DNA from: Dermatophilus congolensis
Lineage (GTDB): Bacteria; Actinomycetota; Actinomycetes; Actinomycetales; Dermatophilaceae
Length of the DNA: 64,000 bases
Direction of reading: 5' to 3'
Assembly (NCBI RefSeq): GCF_900187045.1
Contig: NZ_LT906453.1
Span: 2,563,821 to 2,627,820 of the forward strand
Part shown: positions 41,160-52,005 of the stretch, one piece after another
Position numbering within the stretch: position 1 is the stretch's first letter
Layout: the number at the start of each line of letters is the position of its first letter
The notes under the pieces: generated by a model
What the model saw: only the letters and a program-made list of their open reading frames with translations
Databases searched by the model: none
What the model was told of the DNA's origin: nothing
Program-made: the position numbers and the translations under genes

Positions 41160-42761
41160 TCAGTGGTCGCTGCCAGCAGGGGCGTGAGCCGACGGCGCAT
41201 CAGGAGAAACAACACGACCCGTACCGCCATGACGCACCTCAGTAAGCTGTGCATCAAGCAGGCCCGAATCGGCCTCGGCATCAATAGCAGGGCGCAGACC
41301 CTTCTGCTCAAGCACAGACTTGCCTAGGTCTCCTGGCTCAGGCAGCTCGATCGGATAGCTACCCGAGAAGCACGCCGTGCACAGGGTGCTTACTTCCTGC
41401 TCAGTAGCCGCGATCATGCCCTCATCACTGATAAATCCAAGCGAGTCAGCACCGATACTTGCGCAGATCTCATCCACATCAAGCCCATTAGCGATGAGCT
41501 CAGCACGAGTAGCGAAGTCAATGCCGTAATAGCAAGGCCACTTCACTGGCGGAGAAGAAATACGCACATGCACCTCAGCTGCACCGGCCTCACGGAGCAT
41601 CCGCACCAGGGCACGCTGCGTATTCCCCCGCACAATTGAGTCATCCACCACCACGAGCCGCTTACCAGCGATCACCTCACGCAGCGGATTGAGCTTCAAA
41701 CGAATACCCAACTGGCGGATGGTCTGGCTAGGAGCGATAAACGTACGCCCCACATACGCGTTCTTCACAAGCCCGTTGCCATACGGAATCCCTGATTCCT
41801 GGGCGTACCCAATAGCTGAAGGCACCCCCGACTCTGGCGTAGCCATCACCATGTCAGCCTCGACTGGGTGCTCACGCGCCAGCGCCCGCCCCATCTCCAC
41901 CCGAGACGTGTAGACATTACGGCCGTGGATAGTTGTGTCCGGGCGAGCCAGATACACATATTCGAAAACACATCGAGCCGGAGCCGGATCAGCAAAACGC
42001 GTGCTGTGTAAACCATCGGGACCAATGGACAAAAACTCACCAGGCTCAATCTCGCGCACGTGGCTGGCACCGACGATGTCCAAAGCCGCGGTTTCGCTGG
42101 CAACCACCCAGCCGCGTTCCAAACGCCCCAACACAAGCGGACGCACACCCTGCGGATCACGTGCCGCATACAACGTGTTCTCGTCCATGAATACGAAGCA
42201 GTAAGCACCCCGAAGCAGCGGCAACACTTTCAACGCACGCTCTTCCAAAGACGCACCTTCGCTGTGCGACAACAACGCCGTCACCAACGCCGTATCCGTG
42301 GTGTTCCCCTGCTTCAGCTCACCGCGATGAGCCCCACCCGAAAGCTCCTGCACGGCCTCACGAAGCTCCGCCGAGTTAATGAGGTTGCCGTTATGCGCCA
42401 GCGCCACCGTGCCCTGACCAGCATCTCCCAAAGTGGGCTGGGCGTTCTCCCAGCGGCTAGCCCCCGTCGTGGAATAGCGGGTATGACCGATAGCGATGTG
42501 ACCAGTCAGCAAGCTGAGACTGTTCTCGTCAAAAACCTGGCTAACCAGTCCCATGTCTTTGTAAACCAGCATGCGCTTGCCATTACTGGCAGCGATACCA
42601 GCAGACTCCTGGCCACGGTGCTGCAAGGCATACAGGCCGAAGTAGGTCAGCTTGGCGACCTCCTCCCCCGGGGCCCAAACACCGAAGACGCCGCAGTGGT
42701 CCGCAGGGCCGTGGTCGTCGTCGAGAAGGTTGTGGTTCAGTCGTCCGTCACCGCGATGCAC
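41160..42761 (-). CDS. purF: Amidophosphoribosyltransferase PurF
   Basis: 533 residues. First committed step of purine synthesis: PRPP plus glutamine to phosphoribosylamine. The N-terminal nucleophile is Cys in DHCGVFGVW, after a propeptide that is normally removed. The PRPP loop is LVVVDDSIVRGNT. Late Cys residues (STLCTACFSGSYP) match the Fe-S type of the Bacillus enzyme. Start is GTG 42761. It is followed by purM. Confidence 0.96.
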   Translation of the reverse strand: MHRGDGRLNHNLLDDDHGPADHCGVFGVWAPGEEVAKLTYFGLYALQHRGQESAGIAASNGKRMLVYKDMGLVSQVFDENSLSLLTGHIAIGHTRYSTTGASRWENAQPTLGDAGQGTVALAHNGNLINSAELREAVQELSGGAHRGELKQGNTTDTALVTALLSHSEGASLEERALKVLPLLRGAYCFVFMDENTLYAARDPQGVRPLVLGRLERGWVVASETAALDIVGASHVREIEPGEFLSIGPDGLHSTRFADPAPARCVFEYVYLARPDTTIHGRNVYTSRVEMGRALAREHPVEADMVMATPESGVPSAIGYAQESGIPYGNGLVKNAYVGRTFIAPSQTIRQLGIRLKLNPLREVIAGKRLVVVDDSIVRGNTQRALVRMLREAGAAEVHVRISSPPVKWPCYYGIDFATRAELIANGLDVDEICASIGADSLGFISDEGMIAATEQEVSTLCTACFSGSYPIELPEPGDLGKSVLEQKGLRPAIDAEADSGLLDAQLTEVRHGGTGRVVSPDAPSAHAPAGSDH

Positions 42762-42821
42762 GTGTTCAGTCTGTCACAGGCACGACGGCGGGCAATTTCT
42801 TCGTGGGCAGATCCGCGCCCT

Positions 42822-43166
42822 TCAGCCCTTACGGTCAAGAGCCAAAGCCAGCACGCACCCCAGGAAAGCACCAACAAGACCAATCACGGCGACAACGAAC
42901 ATCGTCATTGAGGTATCGCTGTACTGCACCGCCCCGCCCGAAGCCCCGCCAGTCCAGATAGGGGCATAGAAATCAAGAAGAAGACCAATCAGCATCCCGC
43001 AGATAAACCCCACACCAATAAACCGGCCATACCGCGGTGACCTGCGAACACGCATCCGAGCAGTAATCATCGGATCTTGTCGCGAGGCAGTCACCGGTTG
43101 AGGCACAGGCTGACCGGAGGCATCAGTGGACTTATCATCAGTAGGTGGAGTCTGCTCAGCATTCAC
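42822..43166 (-). CDS. Small membrane protein next to purF
   Basis: 114 residues with two membrane helices (FIGVGFICGMLIGLLLDFY at about 49-67 and MFVVAVIGLVGAFLGCVLALAL at about 88-109) after a polar N-terminal 45 residues. No catalytic motif. Start is GTG 43166. Similar small proteins are often found beside purF in actinobacteria, but no function is known to me. Confidence 0.75.
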   Translation of the reverse strand: MNAEQTPPTDDKSTDASGQPVPQPVTASRQDPMITARMRVRRSPRYGRFIGVGFICGMLIGLLLDFYAPIWTGGASGGAVQYSDTSMTMFVVAVIGLVGAFLGCVLALALDRKG

Positions 43167-43271
43167 GCCCCCAGCCTACGTGGCCCCGCAGCCCAATTCA
43201 GGACCCGCCAACCGACGCTCCGCCACTGCTGGACTTACATACAACACCCCCGTCAATGCACCTACTAGCCA

Positions 43272-43664
43272 TCAAGTAAACAACGGCAGCATCCCCGACA
43301 AGTCAGAACGCTCACCCGAAGCCGACACACGCCCCGCGGCGCACATTTGCTCCCACGACAGCTGCCCCACCACCAGCCCTAGCCACGTCTGCGCATCCAT
43401 TTCCACCACATTCGGAGGAACTCCCCGTGTATGCCGAGGCCCCTGCACACACTGCACCACCCCAAACGGCGGCACCCGCACCTCCACACTGTGCCCAGGA
43501 TGCCGCTGGCCAAGCTCCTCTAAGGAATACCGCACCGCCGTCGCCACCACTGACCTACTCACCTGCACAGGGCACTCCTGCTGCAGCGCCCCAGCCTGCC
43601 CCACCTGATCACGCCACTTCACCAATGCTTCATGCCCAACGACCGGACCTACCCGACGCCCCAT
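43272..43664 (-). CDS. Sterol-carrier-like (SCP) family protein
   Basis: 130 residues. VRVPPFGVVQCVQGPRHTRGVPPNVVEMDAQTWLGLVVGQLSWEQ is the pattern of the SCP-like proteins found near purF in actinobacteria. ATG 43664 was chosen for GGAGGGG 5 bases upstream; the frame stays open to 43715. Probably cytosolic. A lipid-binding role is inferred only from the family. Confidence 0.83.
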   Translation of the reverse strand: MGRRVGPVVGHEALVKWRDQVGQAGALQQECPVQVSRSVVATAVRYSLEELGQRHPGHSVEVRVPPFGVVQCVQGPRHTRGVPPNVVEMDAQTWLGLVVGQLSWEQMCAAGRVSASGERSDLSGMLPLFT

Positions 43665-43789
43665 ACCAACCCCTCCATATGCACAGCACCCCGTGACGGC
43701 CATCGACACGGACACCCCTCATCCTCCACCAACCCGCCCGGCACGCGAACACTGTTCAGGGCTTCCCAAGCTGCGCGGCGTACGATGCA

Positions 43790-44725
43790 GTGATGGGCAG
43801 ACGTTCCACACGCCGCGGCGCACGACTCACATCAACCCAGGCCACAGCCCGCACAAACACCACCTTGGCCCCCTCCCGCACCGACGTGCTCGACCGCACT
43901 ACCGAGCCAGGCACAGAAACCAGCGACACCTTCGAACTCATCCCCGACGAACTCGGCGGAATCACCGTCATGATCGATGGGTTCCCCCAGTCCTACGTCC
44001 ACACTGCTGACCCTGGCCTCATCCCCTTCGAATACATGCAGCAACTCGCCGCCGTAGTCGATGTGTTGCCCATCGGGAAAATCACCACCACGCACATCGG
44101 CGGCGCAGGCCTCACCCTGCCCCGCTACATCGAATACACCCGACCCGGTTCCCCCCAGATCGTGCTCGAGCCCCGATCAGACGTCACCGCACGAATCCGC
44201 GAAGAGCTCCCCTTGCCCCGCGGGCACCGCATCCGCGTGAGAGAACAGCTCGGACAAGATGGCATCACCGCTCTGGCCGATGACAGCGCAGATTTACTCG
44301 TCGTCGACGCCTTCGCCGCCGGACGCATCCCGGCACCATTGGCAACATCTACGTTCTGGGATCAGATTGCGCGAGTACTGCGCAGCGACGGACTCGCAGC
44401 ATTCAACGTGCCCGACAAACCCGGCTTGGCCTACGCAGCCCGCATGGTCGCCACCGCTGCCAGCGCCGGTCTAAGCCATGCCGTCATGATCAGCACCCAT
44501 GACGTACTCCGCGGACGCCGATTCGGCAATGTGGTGATCGTTGCTTCAGCAGTTGCGTTACCCGAAGAAGAACTACGCCGCCGCATCCTGCGCGCCTCAT
44601 TCCCCACCGGGATGCGCGGAGAAGAAGACACCCGCCGTCTGAGCGCCACCGCTGCGCCCATCGGGGCACACGAAGACGCCCCCTCCCCCGAACCACCTAC
44701 CCCATCAGTATGGCGGGCGGTTTAA
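43790..44725 (+). CDS. Spermidine-synthase-like methyltransferase-fold protein
   Basis: 311 residues. It resembles the spermidine synthase/methyltransferase superfamily: THIGGAGLTLPRYIEYTRPGSPQIVLEP is the Rossmann nucleotide region and DDSADLLVVDAFAAGRIP follows the expected Asp. The usual polyamine-site residues are not convincingly present, so it may be one of the many actinobacterial homologues without that activity. Start GTG 43790 or ATG 43793. The C-terminal 40 residues are Pro/Glu-rich. It stands alone. Confidence 0.8.
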   Translation: MMGRRSTRRGARLTSTQATARTNTTLAPSRTDVLDRTTEPGTETSDTFELIPDELGGITVMIDGFPQSYVHTADPGLIPFEYMQQLAAVVDVLPIGKITTTHIGGAGLTLPRYIEYTRPGSPQIVLEPRSDVTARIREELPLPRGHRIRVREQLGQDGITALADDSADLLVVDAFAAGRIPAPLATSTFWDQIARVLRSDGLAAFNVPDKPGLAYAARMVATAASAGLSHAVMISTHDVLRGRRFGNVVIVASAVALPEEELRRRILRASFPTGMRGEEDTRRLSATAAPIGAHEDAPSPEPPTPSVWRAV

Positions 44726-44757
44726 CCCCAATAACAACGAAGTTAAACCGCCCGCCA
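44711..44757. terminator. 16-bp hairpin containing the stop codon
   Basis: The arms (TGGCGGGCGGTTTAAC and its complement) are perfect around a 15-base loop. The stop codon of the upstream gene (44723-44725) is inside the stem. It separates this gene from convergent purC. Confidence 0.8.
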
Positions 44758-44777
44758 TCACAGCGAAGACATCACAC

Positions 44778-45698
44778 TCACACGAACGTAACGCCCGTCA
44801 ACGCCTCATAAGCAGCTACATACGTAGCCCGCGTTGCCTCAACGACCTCCTCCGGCAAAGCCGGAGGAGCCTGACCACTACGGCGACCCCAGCCACTGTC
44901 CGGTGACAGCAACCAATCCCGCACAAACTGCTTGTCATAGGACTTCTGCACCTGCCCCGGTGCCCACTCCTGAGCCCGCCAAAAGCGCGAGGAGTCCGGC
45001 GTCAAAAGCTCATCGGCCAAAATCACATTCGGAACCCCATCAGCATCCACACCCTCGACACCAAACTCCACCTTGGTATCCGCCACAAGGATGCCCCTCT
45101 CCCCCGCAATCTCGTTGCCACGCTTAACAATCGCGACAGTCAAATCACGGACCTTCTCAGCCAACGCCTCACCGATCTCCTCCTGCACCTGCGAGAACGT
45201 CATCGGCGCGTCATGCTCACCCAACGGAGCCTTGGTCGTCGGCGTGAAAATCGGCTCCGGCAACTTCGATGCCTCACCCAAACCATCAGGCAACGCCACA
45301 CCACACACGCTGCCCACCTGCTCATACTCCGCCAAACCACCGCCTGTCAGATACGCCCGACCGATGCACTCCACCGGCAACATCTCCAGACGCTTGACCA
45401 ACACAGCCCGACCCTGCACTTGCTCAGGCACATCGGTAGAAATTACATGGTTAGGAACTACATCAGCGAACTGCTCAAACCACCACAGCGACATCTGTGT
45501 CAACACTCGACCCTTGTCAGGGATATCGCTATCCAACACGTAATCGAATGCCGAAATACGGTCCGAGGCAACAAGCAACACTTGATCCGACCGCGGCTCA
45601 CCCGTCACCGGATCCAACGGCGCATACAGATCACGCACCTTGCCCGAATACACGTGCGTGAAACCATCCAAAGCCGTTCCCGGCGTGTAAGCACCCAT
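44778..45698 (-). CDS. purC: SAICAR synthase PurC
   Basis: 306 residues. It joins aspartate to CAIR in purine synthesis. Motifs include VYSGKVRDLY near the start, DRISAFDYVL, VKRLEMLPVECIGRAYLTGG and a late RDWLLSPDSGW. ATG 45698 is 6 bases past the purD stop, so purD-purC are co-transcribed. Confidence 0.96.
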   Translation of the reverse strand: MGAYTPGTALDGFTHVYSGKVRDLYAPLDPVTGEPRSDQVLLVASDRISAFDYVLDSDIPDKGRVLTQMSLWWFEQFADVVPNHVISTDVPEQVQGRAVLVKRLEMLPVECIGRAYLTGGGLAEYEQVGSVCGVALPDGLGEASKLPEPIFTPTTKAPLGEHDAPMTFSQVQEEIGEALAEKVRDLTVAIVKRGNEIAGERGILVADTKVEFGVEGVDADGVPNVILADELLTPDSSRFWRAQEWAPGQVQKSYDKQFVRDWLLSPDSGWGRRSGQAPPALPEEVVEATRATYVAAYEALTGVTFV

Positions 45699-45704
45699 AC
45701 CTGC

Positions 45705-47030
45705 TCAGCTCTCCAATCCTGCGCTAGCAGCATCAGCGCCACCAGCCATCACACGACCCTCAATTGCGGCAACAGCGATGTCGCTGCGGTGATGCCCACC
45801 CCGCAACCCAATCGACTCAACACCGGCATACGCAACATCACGCGCAGCTGCCAGATCCTGACCCAAACCAACAACGCTCAACACACGGCCACCTGCCGAA
45901 ACAACACCACCCTCACCAGCAGCAGTACCCGCATGCAACACATACGGCCCAAACTCCCCAGCCTCTGCAAACACCGAAGAATCGAGCCCCTCAATCACAT
46001 CCCCCGTCACCGGAGAAGCCGGGTATTTCTCCGCCGCCACAACCACAGTGACAGCAGACTCCGAACGCCACCGCAACGGCTCCATCTCACCCAGACGTCC
46101 CGTGGCCGCCGCCATCAATACACCCGCCAACGGCGTCGCCAACCGCGCCAACACCACCTGCGTCTCCGGATCACCGAAACGAGCATTGAACTCCACCACC
46201 CGTGTGCCATTACTGGTCAACGCAAGCCCTACATACAGCAACCCCACAAAAGGAGTGCCACGACGCGCCATCTCATCAACCGTTGGCTGCGCTACCTGCG
46301 CCACTACCTCATCCACCAGCCCCGCAGGCGCCCACGGCAACGGCGAATAAGCACCCATACCACCAGTGTTCGGGCCCTCATCGTTGTCGTACGCCCGCTT
46401 GAAATCCTGAGCAGGCTCCAACGGCACCACATTCACGCCGTCACACAAACAGAACAGCGACGCCTCCGGGCCATCAAGGAACTCTTCAACCACAACCCGG
46501 CCGCCCTCAACCTGCACACACGCACGCGCATGCTCAAGCGCCACATCACGATCCGAAGAAACCACCACCCCCTTACCCGCAGCCAAACCGTCATCCTTGA
46601 CCACATACGGCGCACCAAAAACATCAAACGCCGCCTCCACCTCAGCAACAGAAGCGCACACCCGTGCCCCTGCCGTCGGCACTCCAGCAGCAGCCATCAC
46701 ATCCTTAGCGAAAGCCTTACTACCTTCAAGATGAGCCGCCTGCGCATCCGGACCAAAACAGGCAATCCCCGCAGCACGCACCGCATCGGCGACACCAGCC
46801 ACCAACGGCACCTCAGGCCCCACCACAACCAAATCCACGTCCAACTCAGACGCCAACTCAGCCATACCCGCAACATCGCTCAACCCACCCGGCAACGGAT
46901 GACGCATAGCCAGCGCCTCCATCCCCGGATTACCCGGAGCGACATGCAAAGCATCAACCGACGCATCAGCCGACAACGCGCGAACGAGCGCGGCTTCCCG
47001 CGCCCCCGTACCCAGGATCAGGATCTTCAC
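45705..47030 (-). CDS. purD: Phosphoribosylamine-glycine ligase PurD
   Basis: 441 residues. ATP-grasp enzyme forming glycinamide ribotide. Motifs: [14 protein letters not shown] (the usual family residue after GR is altered; GGREHA is replaced by GTGAREAA), [34 protein letters not shown] and [15 protein letters not shown] 47030 was preferred over the upstream extension. It pairs with purC. Confidence 0.95.
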   Translation of the reverse strand: MKILILGTGAREAALVRALSADASVDALHVAPGNPGMEALAMRHPLPGGLSDVAGMAELASELDVDLVVVGPEVPLVAGVADAVRAAGIACFGPDAQAAHLEGSKAFAKDVMAAAGVPTAGARVCASVAEVEAAFDVFGAPYVVKDDGLAAGKGVVVSSDRDVALEHARACVQVEGGRVVVEEFLDGPEASLFCLCDGVNVVPLEPAQDFKRAYDNDEGPNTGGMGAYSPLPWAPAGLVDEVVAQVAQPTVDEMARRGTPFVGLLYVGLALTSNGTRVVEFNARFGDPETQVVLARLATPLAGVLMAAATGRLGEMEPLRWRSESAVTVVVAAEKYPASPVTGDVIEGLDSSVFAEAGEFGPYVLHAGTAAGEGGVVSAGGRVLSVVGLGQDLAAARDVAYAGVESIGLRGGHHRSDIAVAAIEGRVMAGGADAASAGLES

Positions 47031-47095
47031 GCCCCCAGCGTAGACGGCCTCCCGCTCCACCAAACACCGCCCAACCTCAAAAACGCACCACCACA

Positions 47096-47791
47096 ATGGA
47101 AACCATGAACCCCACACCCACCCGCCCCCGAACCCTCAACGACATACTCGAACACCCCACCCCAGAAGTCCCCCTGGCCCACCCCGACGAAATCACCCTC
47201 ATCGCCAATCACATCTTCACCACCGCACGACGACACATCATCGGACTGTTCGACAACGCCGCCAACACCAGCCGCTACTTTCCCCACCCCCATCCAACCC
47301 CCACCCGACCCACCCACCGCATCACCCAACTCATCTTCGAACCCTCCATCCTCACCTACCCCAAAACCCTCAACACCCTCCAACACAGCGGCAACCGCCA
47401 CGACGCCATCCGCATCCTCGACCGCATCCCCATTACCGTGATCATCGCCGACAACGACCTCGCCCTACTAGATCTATCCACCTACGACGACCACACCACC
47501 AACTCCCTCCTCATCCGCAACCACCGCCGCATCCTCGCCTGCCACTCCCTCTTCGACACCTTCTGGTCCCTCGCCCTACCCGCACCATCGCGCGGAGCCC
47601 CCAACCTCGACCCCAACACCCATCGCATCCTGGCCCTCCTAGCCTCCGGCGCCACCGACACCACCATCGCCGAAATCACCGGCCAATCCGTGCGCACCAT
47701 CGAACGCCGCGTCCACAACCTCTTCACCCACCTTGGCGCCACAACACGATTCCAAGCTGGCGCTCAAGCCGCTCGCCGCGGCTGGATCTAA
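47096..47791 (+). CDS. LuxR-type helix-turn-helix regulator
   Basis: 231 residues. The C-terminal 60 residues carry a LuxR/GerE DNA-binding domain: [45 protein letters not shown]. The N-terminal two thirds is not a receiver domain and matches nothing I recognise; it may bind a ligand. ATG 47096 is used; ATG 47105 is possible. It lies 65 bp from divergent purD and 95 bp before helD, either of which it could control. Confidence 0.85.
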   Translation: METMNPTPTRPRTLNDILEHPTPEVPLAHPDEITLIANHIFTTARRHIIGLFDNAANTSRYFPHPHPTPTRPTHRITQLIFEPSILTYPKTLNTLQHSGNRHDAIRILDRIPITVIIADNDLALLDLSTYDDHTTNSLLIRNHRRILACHSLFDTFWSLALPAPSRGAPNLDPNTHRILALLASGATDTTIAEITGQSVRTIERRVHNLFTHLGATTRFQAGAQAARRGWI

Positions 47792-47886
47792 CCCCCTAAA
47801 CTTGACCCCCTTCGCTCTCACGCGGACACAACACATCCCGCGCGAAGCACTCTCCACCCCCACAGCTCACAGCGACAGGCGGTCAC

Positions 47887-50223
47887 GTGAACCAACGCGA
47901 AAACGGCGCAACCGACGACATCCTCCACAACGAACTGGCCACCGAACAGGCCTACGTCGACAATGTGTACGCACACCTCGACGCCGCACGCACCCGCGCC
48001 GATCTCGTCGCCACCGAAGGAATGTCACGCGGACGCACCGACCGCACCGGAGACATCCGCGACGAAGAAGTAGCCGGCCTCTTCGAACGAGACGCTCTCG
48101 TCTACAACGCAGGACGCCGACGCGCCAACCTCGAACGCCAAGACGAAGGCCTCGTCTTCGGGCGCCTAGACATGGACCACTCCATGCCCAAGGAACCCAC
48201 AGACGACGAACCTCGCGACCCCGGCGCCCCTATCAACGACAACGACCACGAAATCCGCTACATCGGTCGACTAGGCGTACGCGACAACGACTACGAAGCC
48301 CTCGTCATCGACTGGCGCGCCCCCGCAGCAGCCCCCTTCTACCGCGCCACCCCCACCGACCCCATGCAAGTCGTCCGCCGCCGCGTCCTACGCAGCCGCG
48401 GACGCACCATCATCGGCGCCGAGGACGACCTCATGGTCACCCAACCCCCCGAAAACATGCCTGTCCTGGGCGAAGGCGCCCTCCTAGCCGCCCTCAGCCG
48501 CTCCCGCACCGGAGGCATGCGCGACATTGTCGCCACCATCCAAGCCCACCAAGACGAAGCCATCCGTGCCGCAGCCCGAGGCGTCACCAGCATCACCGGA
48601 GGTCCCGGCACTGGAAAAACCGTCGTTGCCCTCCACCGCGCCGCCTACCTCCTCTACTCCGACCGCCGCAAATACGAAGGCGGCGGCGTCCTCGTCATCG
48701 GCCCCTCAGCCGCATACACCGCCTACATCGAACGCGTCCTGCCTTCACTGGGCGAAAACTCCGTCTCCTTACGATCCCTCGGCGACGTCAACGAAACCCT
48801 CTCCGCCACCCGCCTAGACAGCGCCATTGCCGCCCATGTCAAAGGCTCCAGCAAAATGGCAACCTTCCTCAACCGCGCCGTCCGCGACAGCATCCCCCAA
48901 GCCCCCACTCAACTACGCACCTTCGTTGCCGGACACCCAATCCGCATCGAAAAGGACGAGCTCGACCGCCTGCGCGCCACCATCCTCAAACGCAGCCAAC
49001 GCAACACCTCAGCTCGTCAAGCACGCCTAGCCCTAAACCAGCTCGCCTGGGAACAGGTACGCGAAGGCGAGCGCGAAGACTTCAACGAACGCTTCAACGA
49101 AAACGGTGACGTCGACACCTTCCTCGAAACGTGGTGGCGCCCCATCGACCCACGCGAAGTGTTGCTTTGGACCGGGGACCCAGAACGTGCCCACCGCTAC
49201 GGCCATGACTTGTTCACCGCCGAAGAACTCCACGCCTACACCGAATCAATCCAAACCGCACTAGACACCGCTACCTGGTCCGTCGCCGACATCGCCCTCA
49301 TCGACGCAATCTCCCCCAAAATCGGACTCGTCCCCGAAAAAGATGACACCGAACGCGGCTTCTACGAAGTAGAACTTCTCGAAGATGCCGAAGCAGAAGC
49401 CGTCGCTGCCGGACAACTACGTGCCTACACCACCTCGAATGAATCCCCCTACCGCGAGCGCACAGCCCGAGACGCTGCCTGCCTGACCCCTGAAGACCGA
49501 CGCGACATCCTCTTGCAAGGACGTATTGGTGCTGTCGATGAGTTCGCTCACGTCCTTATCGACGAAGCCCAAGACATCTCCCCCATGCAGTGGAAAATGA
49601 TCGGACGACGAGGTCGCTGGGCGAGTTGGACCGTTGTCGGTGACGCAGCACAAGCGTCCTGGCCAGATGCGCAGGAGGCGCAGTCTGCCCAAGAAGAAGC
49701 CTTCGGCACTGGGCCCCGCCGCCACTTCCACATGACAACGAACTACCGCAATGCCAAAGAAATATTCGATGTCGCCGCTGAACTGATCCGTGAGGTGATG
49801 CCTGATGCAGACATCCCCAACGCCGTCCGGATCACTGGCATTGAGCCGGTACAGCGATCACTTGAAACAACCAGTCCTGAGGAAGACACCACCACCGTTA
49901 TCAGTGCAGTGGCTCAAGCCATTACACAACTGGGAAGCGAAGTGGACGGTTCGATCGCTGTTATCACGCCGAGCACTTGGGCATCGGCGCTGACCACCGC
50001 GCTAGAAGAAAACACTCTCACTGACGAGGCCAGTGTGGCTCGTCGAGTGCAAATCCTCGATGCCATGACCACTAAAGGCCTCGAATACGACGCCACCATC
50101 GTCGTAGATCCAGACGGAATCGTCACCGAATCTCCTGGCGGCGAACGGGTGCTCTACGTCGCTCTCACTCGCGCTGCTCACCGGATGCACGTTCTACGCC
50201 TGCGCTCATGTATTTCAGCCTAA
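47887..50223 (+). CDS. helD: HelD-type UvrD/Rep family helicase
   Basis: 778 residues. The N-terminal coiled coil (LATEQAYVDNVYAHLDAARTR) precedes a superfamily 1 motor with Walker A GGPGTGKTV, HVLIDEAQDISPMQW (motif II) and VALTRAAHRMHVLRL near the end. HelD proteins bind RNA polymerase and release it from stalled complexes; some actinobacterial members affect rifamycin sensitivity. GTG 47887 is the start. Its stop is 4 bases from that of convergent lysS. Confidence 0.9.
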   Translation: MNQRENGATDDILHNELATEQAYVDNVYAHLDAARTRADLVATEGMSRGRTDRTGDIRDEEVAGLFERDALVYNAGRRRANLERQDEGLVFGRLDMDHSMPKEPTDDEPRDPGAPINDNDHEIRYIGRLGVRDNDYEALVIDWRAPAAAPFYRATPTDPMQVVRRRVLRSRGRTIIGAEDDLMVTQPPENMPVLGEGALLAALSRSRTGGMRDIVATIQAHQDEAIRAAARGVTSITGGPGTGKTVVALHRAAYLLYSDRRKYEGGGVLVIGPSAAYTAYIERVLPSLGENSVSLRSLGDVNETLSATRLDSAIAAHVKGSSKMATFLNRAVRDSIPQAPTQLRTFVAGHPIRIEKDELDRLRATILKRSQRNTSARQARLALNQLAWEQVREGEREDFNERFNENGDVDTFLETWWRPIDPREVLLWTGDPERAHRYGHDLFTAEELHAYTESIQTALDTATWSVADIALIDAISPKIGLVPEKDDTERGFYEVELLEDAEAEAVAAGQLRAYTTSNESPYRERTARDAACLTPEDRRDILLQGRIGAVDEFAHVLIDEAQDISPMQWKMIGRRGRWASWTVVGDAAQASWPDAQEAQSAQEEAFGTGPRRHFHMTTNYRNAKEIFDVAAELIREVMPDADIPNAVRITGIEPVQRSLETTSPEEDTTTVISAVAQAITQLGSEVDGSIAVITPSTWASALTTALEENTLTDEASVARRVQILDAMTTKGLEYDATIVVDPDGIVTESPGGERVLYVALTRAAHRMHVLRLRSCISA

Positions 50224-50227
50224 AAGG

Positions 50228-51991
50228 TTAGTGCCCTATGAGAGTGCGGATTTTCTCTGGACCCACGATGAGCAACAACGTCGGTAGGCGTGGTCCTGTC
50301 TCCCTGCCAATCAGCAGGCGGTACAAAAGCGCGAACAGCGAGCGCTGCGCTGCCTTGACCTCAGGCGGGAGCTTTTTCTCATGAATTGGTAGCCCCGCCT
50401 GCAACTTCGGGACCCCATAGACAAGCGTGGTCAGCCCCTCCAAAGACCAGTCCTCTTCGAGCTTGTCTGCGAGCAGGGCCAACGACTCACGCTGTGCTTC
50501 ATCAAGCGAGGTAAGCAGCTCGGTGTCGGGTTCGCTGCGCACCTGGGTGCGATCTTCTGGAGCCATCTGGGTTTCGACCCATTTCATAGCTTTGCTCAAC
50601 CGCGGCTGCAGCTCCTCCAGGGAGCCTAGCTCCGGCTCGCCAGAAGCAATCATCGCTCCAAGGATGCGCTGCATCTGCTCGGGATTACCCCCGGTGATGT
50701 CCGCTGTGGAAGCAATCGCTCGGTACGGCAAGGGGCGTTCTGTGCGGGGTAGTTCGCCAGCTGCTGTGCCGATGGATCGCTTGTATACCGACAAATCGCC
50801 GGGCTGGGCTTTGTCTGTGCCGATTTTGCGGCCAAGCGCATCCCACTCGTCGTACAGACGCTGAATTTCGGCGTCGAAAGCGACCTGGAAAGACTGATTC
50901 GGTTTACGACGGGCATACATCCACCGCAACAGCTGCGGTTCCATGATGCTGAGTGCATCTGCCGGGGTGGGCACGCCACCTTTGGAAGAGCTCATCTTGG
51001 CCATACCGGCAATACCGACGAACGCGTACATCGGGCCAATCGGACGCTGCGCACCGAAAATTGGCGCGATGTCCTTACCCACTACCCACGACGATCCCGG
51101 GCTCTGGTGATCAACACCTGAGGGTTCAAAATCGACGCCCTCGTGCGCCCACCGCATGGGCCAATCGACCTTCCAGACAAGCTTGCCGCGGAAGTCCGTG
51201 TTGAGGTGCATGCTCTCTTCGACTTGTTCCCCATTGGGGCCAGTAGCGATGTACGTCAGGAGCGTGCTCTGTGGGTCATAGCTGGTGACCTGCGTGTTGT
51301 CGGTACCGAAAGCCAAGCTGTACGGCTTGAACGGGTAGTAGTCTCCCGCACCAGAACCGTCATCCTCGCTAGCGGCGCCAGAACCCTCCACCGCTGTTAC
51401 TTCAGCCTCGTCTGCTCCCTCAGCGCGGGCGACCTCAGCTGCGGCTTGCGGGTCAACTTTGGTGCGGTATCGAGCCAAGACCGCGTCGATCTCAGCGCGG
51501 TGCTCCATTGCATGCAGGATGGCCTCGACATACACCCCCGAGGTGTACTGAGCTGTCTGGCTGATGCCACGGAACTGCACACCCAAGTGGCCCAGCGATT
51601 CGGTCATCGCTGCTTTAAAGTGTTCAGCCCAGTTCGGGTACTGGCTGCCTCGGGGGGCAGGAACACTGGTCAACGGTTTACCTATGTGCTCAGCCCACGA
51701 CTCGTCAATGCCTTCAACACCGAACGGCACCTTGCGGTAGCGGTCGTAGTCGTCCCAGCTAATGATGTGCTCGACGTCGTAGCCACGGCGGCGGATCTCA
51801 TCTGCCACCAGGTGCGGCACCATCACTTCACGCAGGTTGCCCAGGTGAATGGGGCCCGATGGGCTAAGCCCAGAAGCACATACGATCTTCTCACCGGGCT
51901 TACGTGCGGTAGCGGTCTCGATGACCTCATCAGCGAGGCGGTCAACCCAATCCCCGATTTCAGGGGTGTTTGTGGAATTGCTGCGTGCCAC
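50228..51991 (-). CDS. lysS: Class I lysyl-tRNA synthetase
   Basis: 587 residues. It charges tRNA-Lys using a class I Rossmann fold rather than the common class II enzyme. The signatures are SGLSPSGPIHLGN (HIGH equivalent) and AKMSSSKGG (KMSKS equivalent). An acidic insert at about 190-215 (EGSGAASEDDGSGAG) looks like a surface loop. GTG 51991 has AGGAG. It is encoded 14 bp after purA on the minus strand. Confidence 0.95.
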   Translation of the reverse strand: MARSNSTNTPEIGDWVDRLADEVIETATARKPGEKIVCASGLSPSGPIHLGNLREVMVPHLVADEIRRRGYDVEHIISWDDYDRYRKVPFGVEGIDESWAEHIGKPLTSVPAPRGSQYPNWAEHFKAAMTESLGHLGVQFRGISQTAQYTSGVYVEAILHAMEHRAEIDAVLARYRTKVDPQAAAEVARAEGADEAEVTAVEGSGAASEDDGSGAGDYYPFKPYSLAFGTDNTQVTSYDPQSTLLTYIATGPNGEQVEESMHLNTDFRGKLVWKVDWPMRWAHEGVDFEPSGVDHQSPGSSWVVGKDIAPIFGAQRPIGPMYAFVGIAGMAKMSSSKGGVPTPADALSIMEPQLLRWMYARRKPNQSFQVAFDAEIQRLYDEWDALGRKIGTDKAQPGDLSVYKRSIGTAAGELPRTERPLPYRAIASTADITGGNPEQMQRILGAMIASGEPELGSLEELQPRLSKAMKWVETQMAPEDRTQVRSEPDTELLTSLDEAQRESLALLADKLEEDWSLEGLTTLVYGVPKLQAGLPIHEKKLPPEVKAAQRSLFALLYRLLIGRETGPRLPTLLLIVGPEKIRTLIGH

Positions 51992-52005
51992 GGATGCGCT
52001 CCTTC

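Noticed and set aside
44276..44284. GCCGATGA on the plus strand at 44.3 kb
   Set aside because: Inside a coding region with no -35 match at 15 bases.
45213..47108. Very long plus-strand open frame opposite purC and purD
   Set aside because: Arg/His-rich shadow of two clear minus-strand purine genes.
47733..49109. Long Arg/Pro-rich open frame overlapping helD
   Set aside because: Alternative frame of helD, typical of GC-rich DNA.
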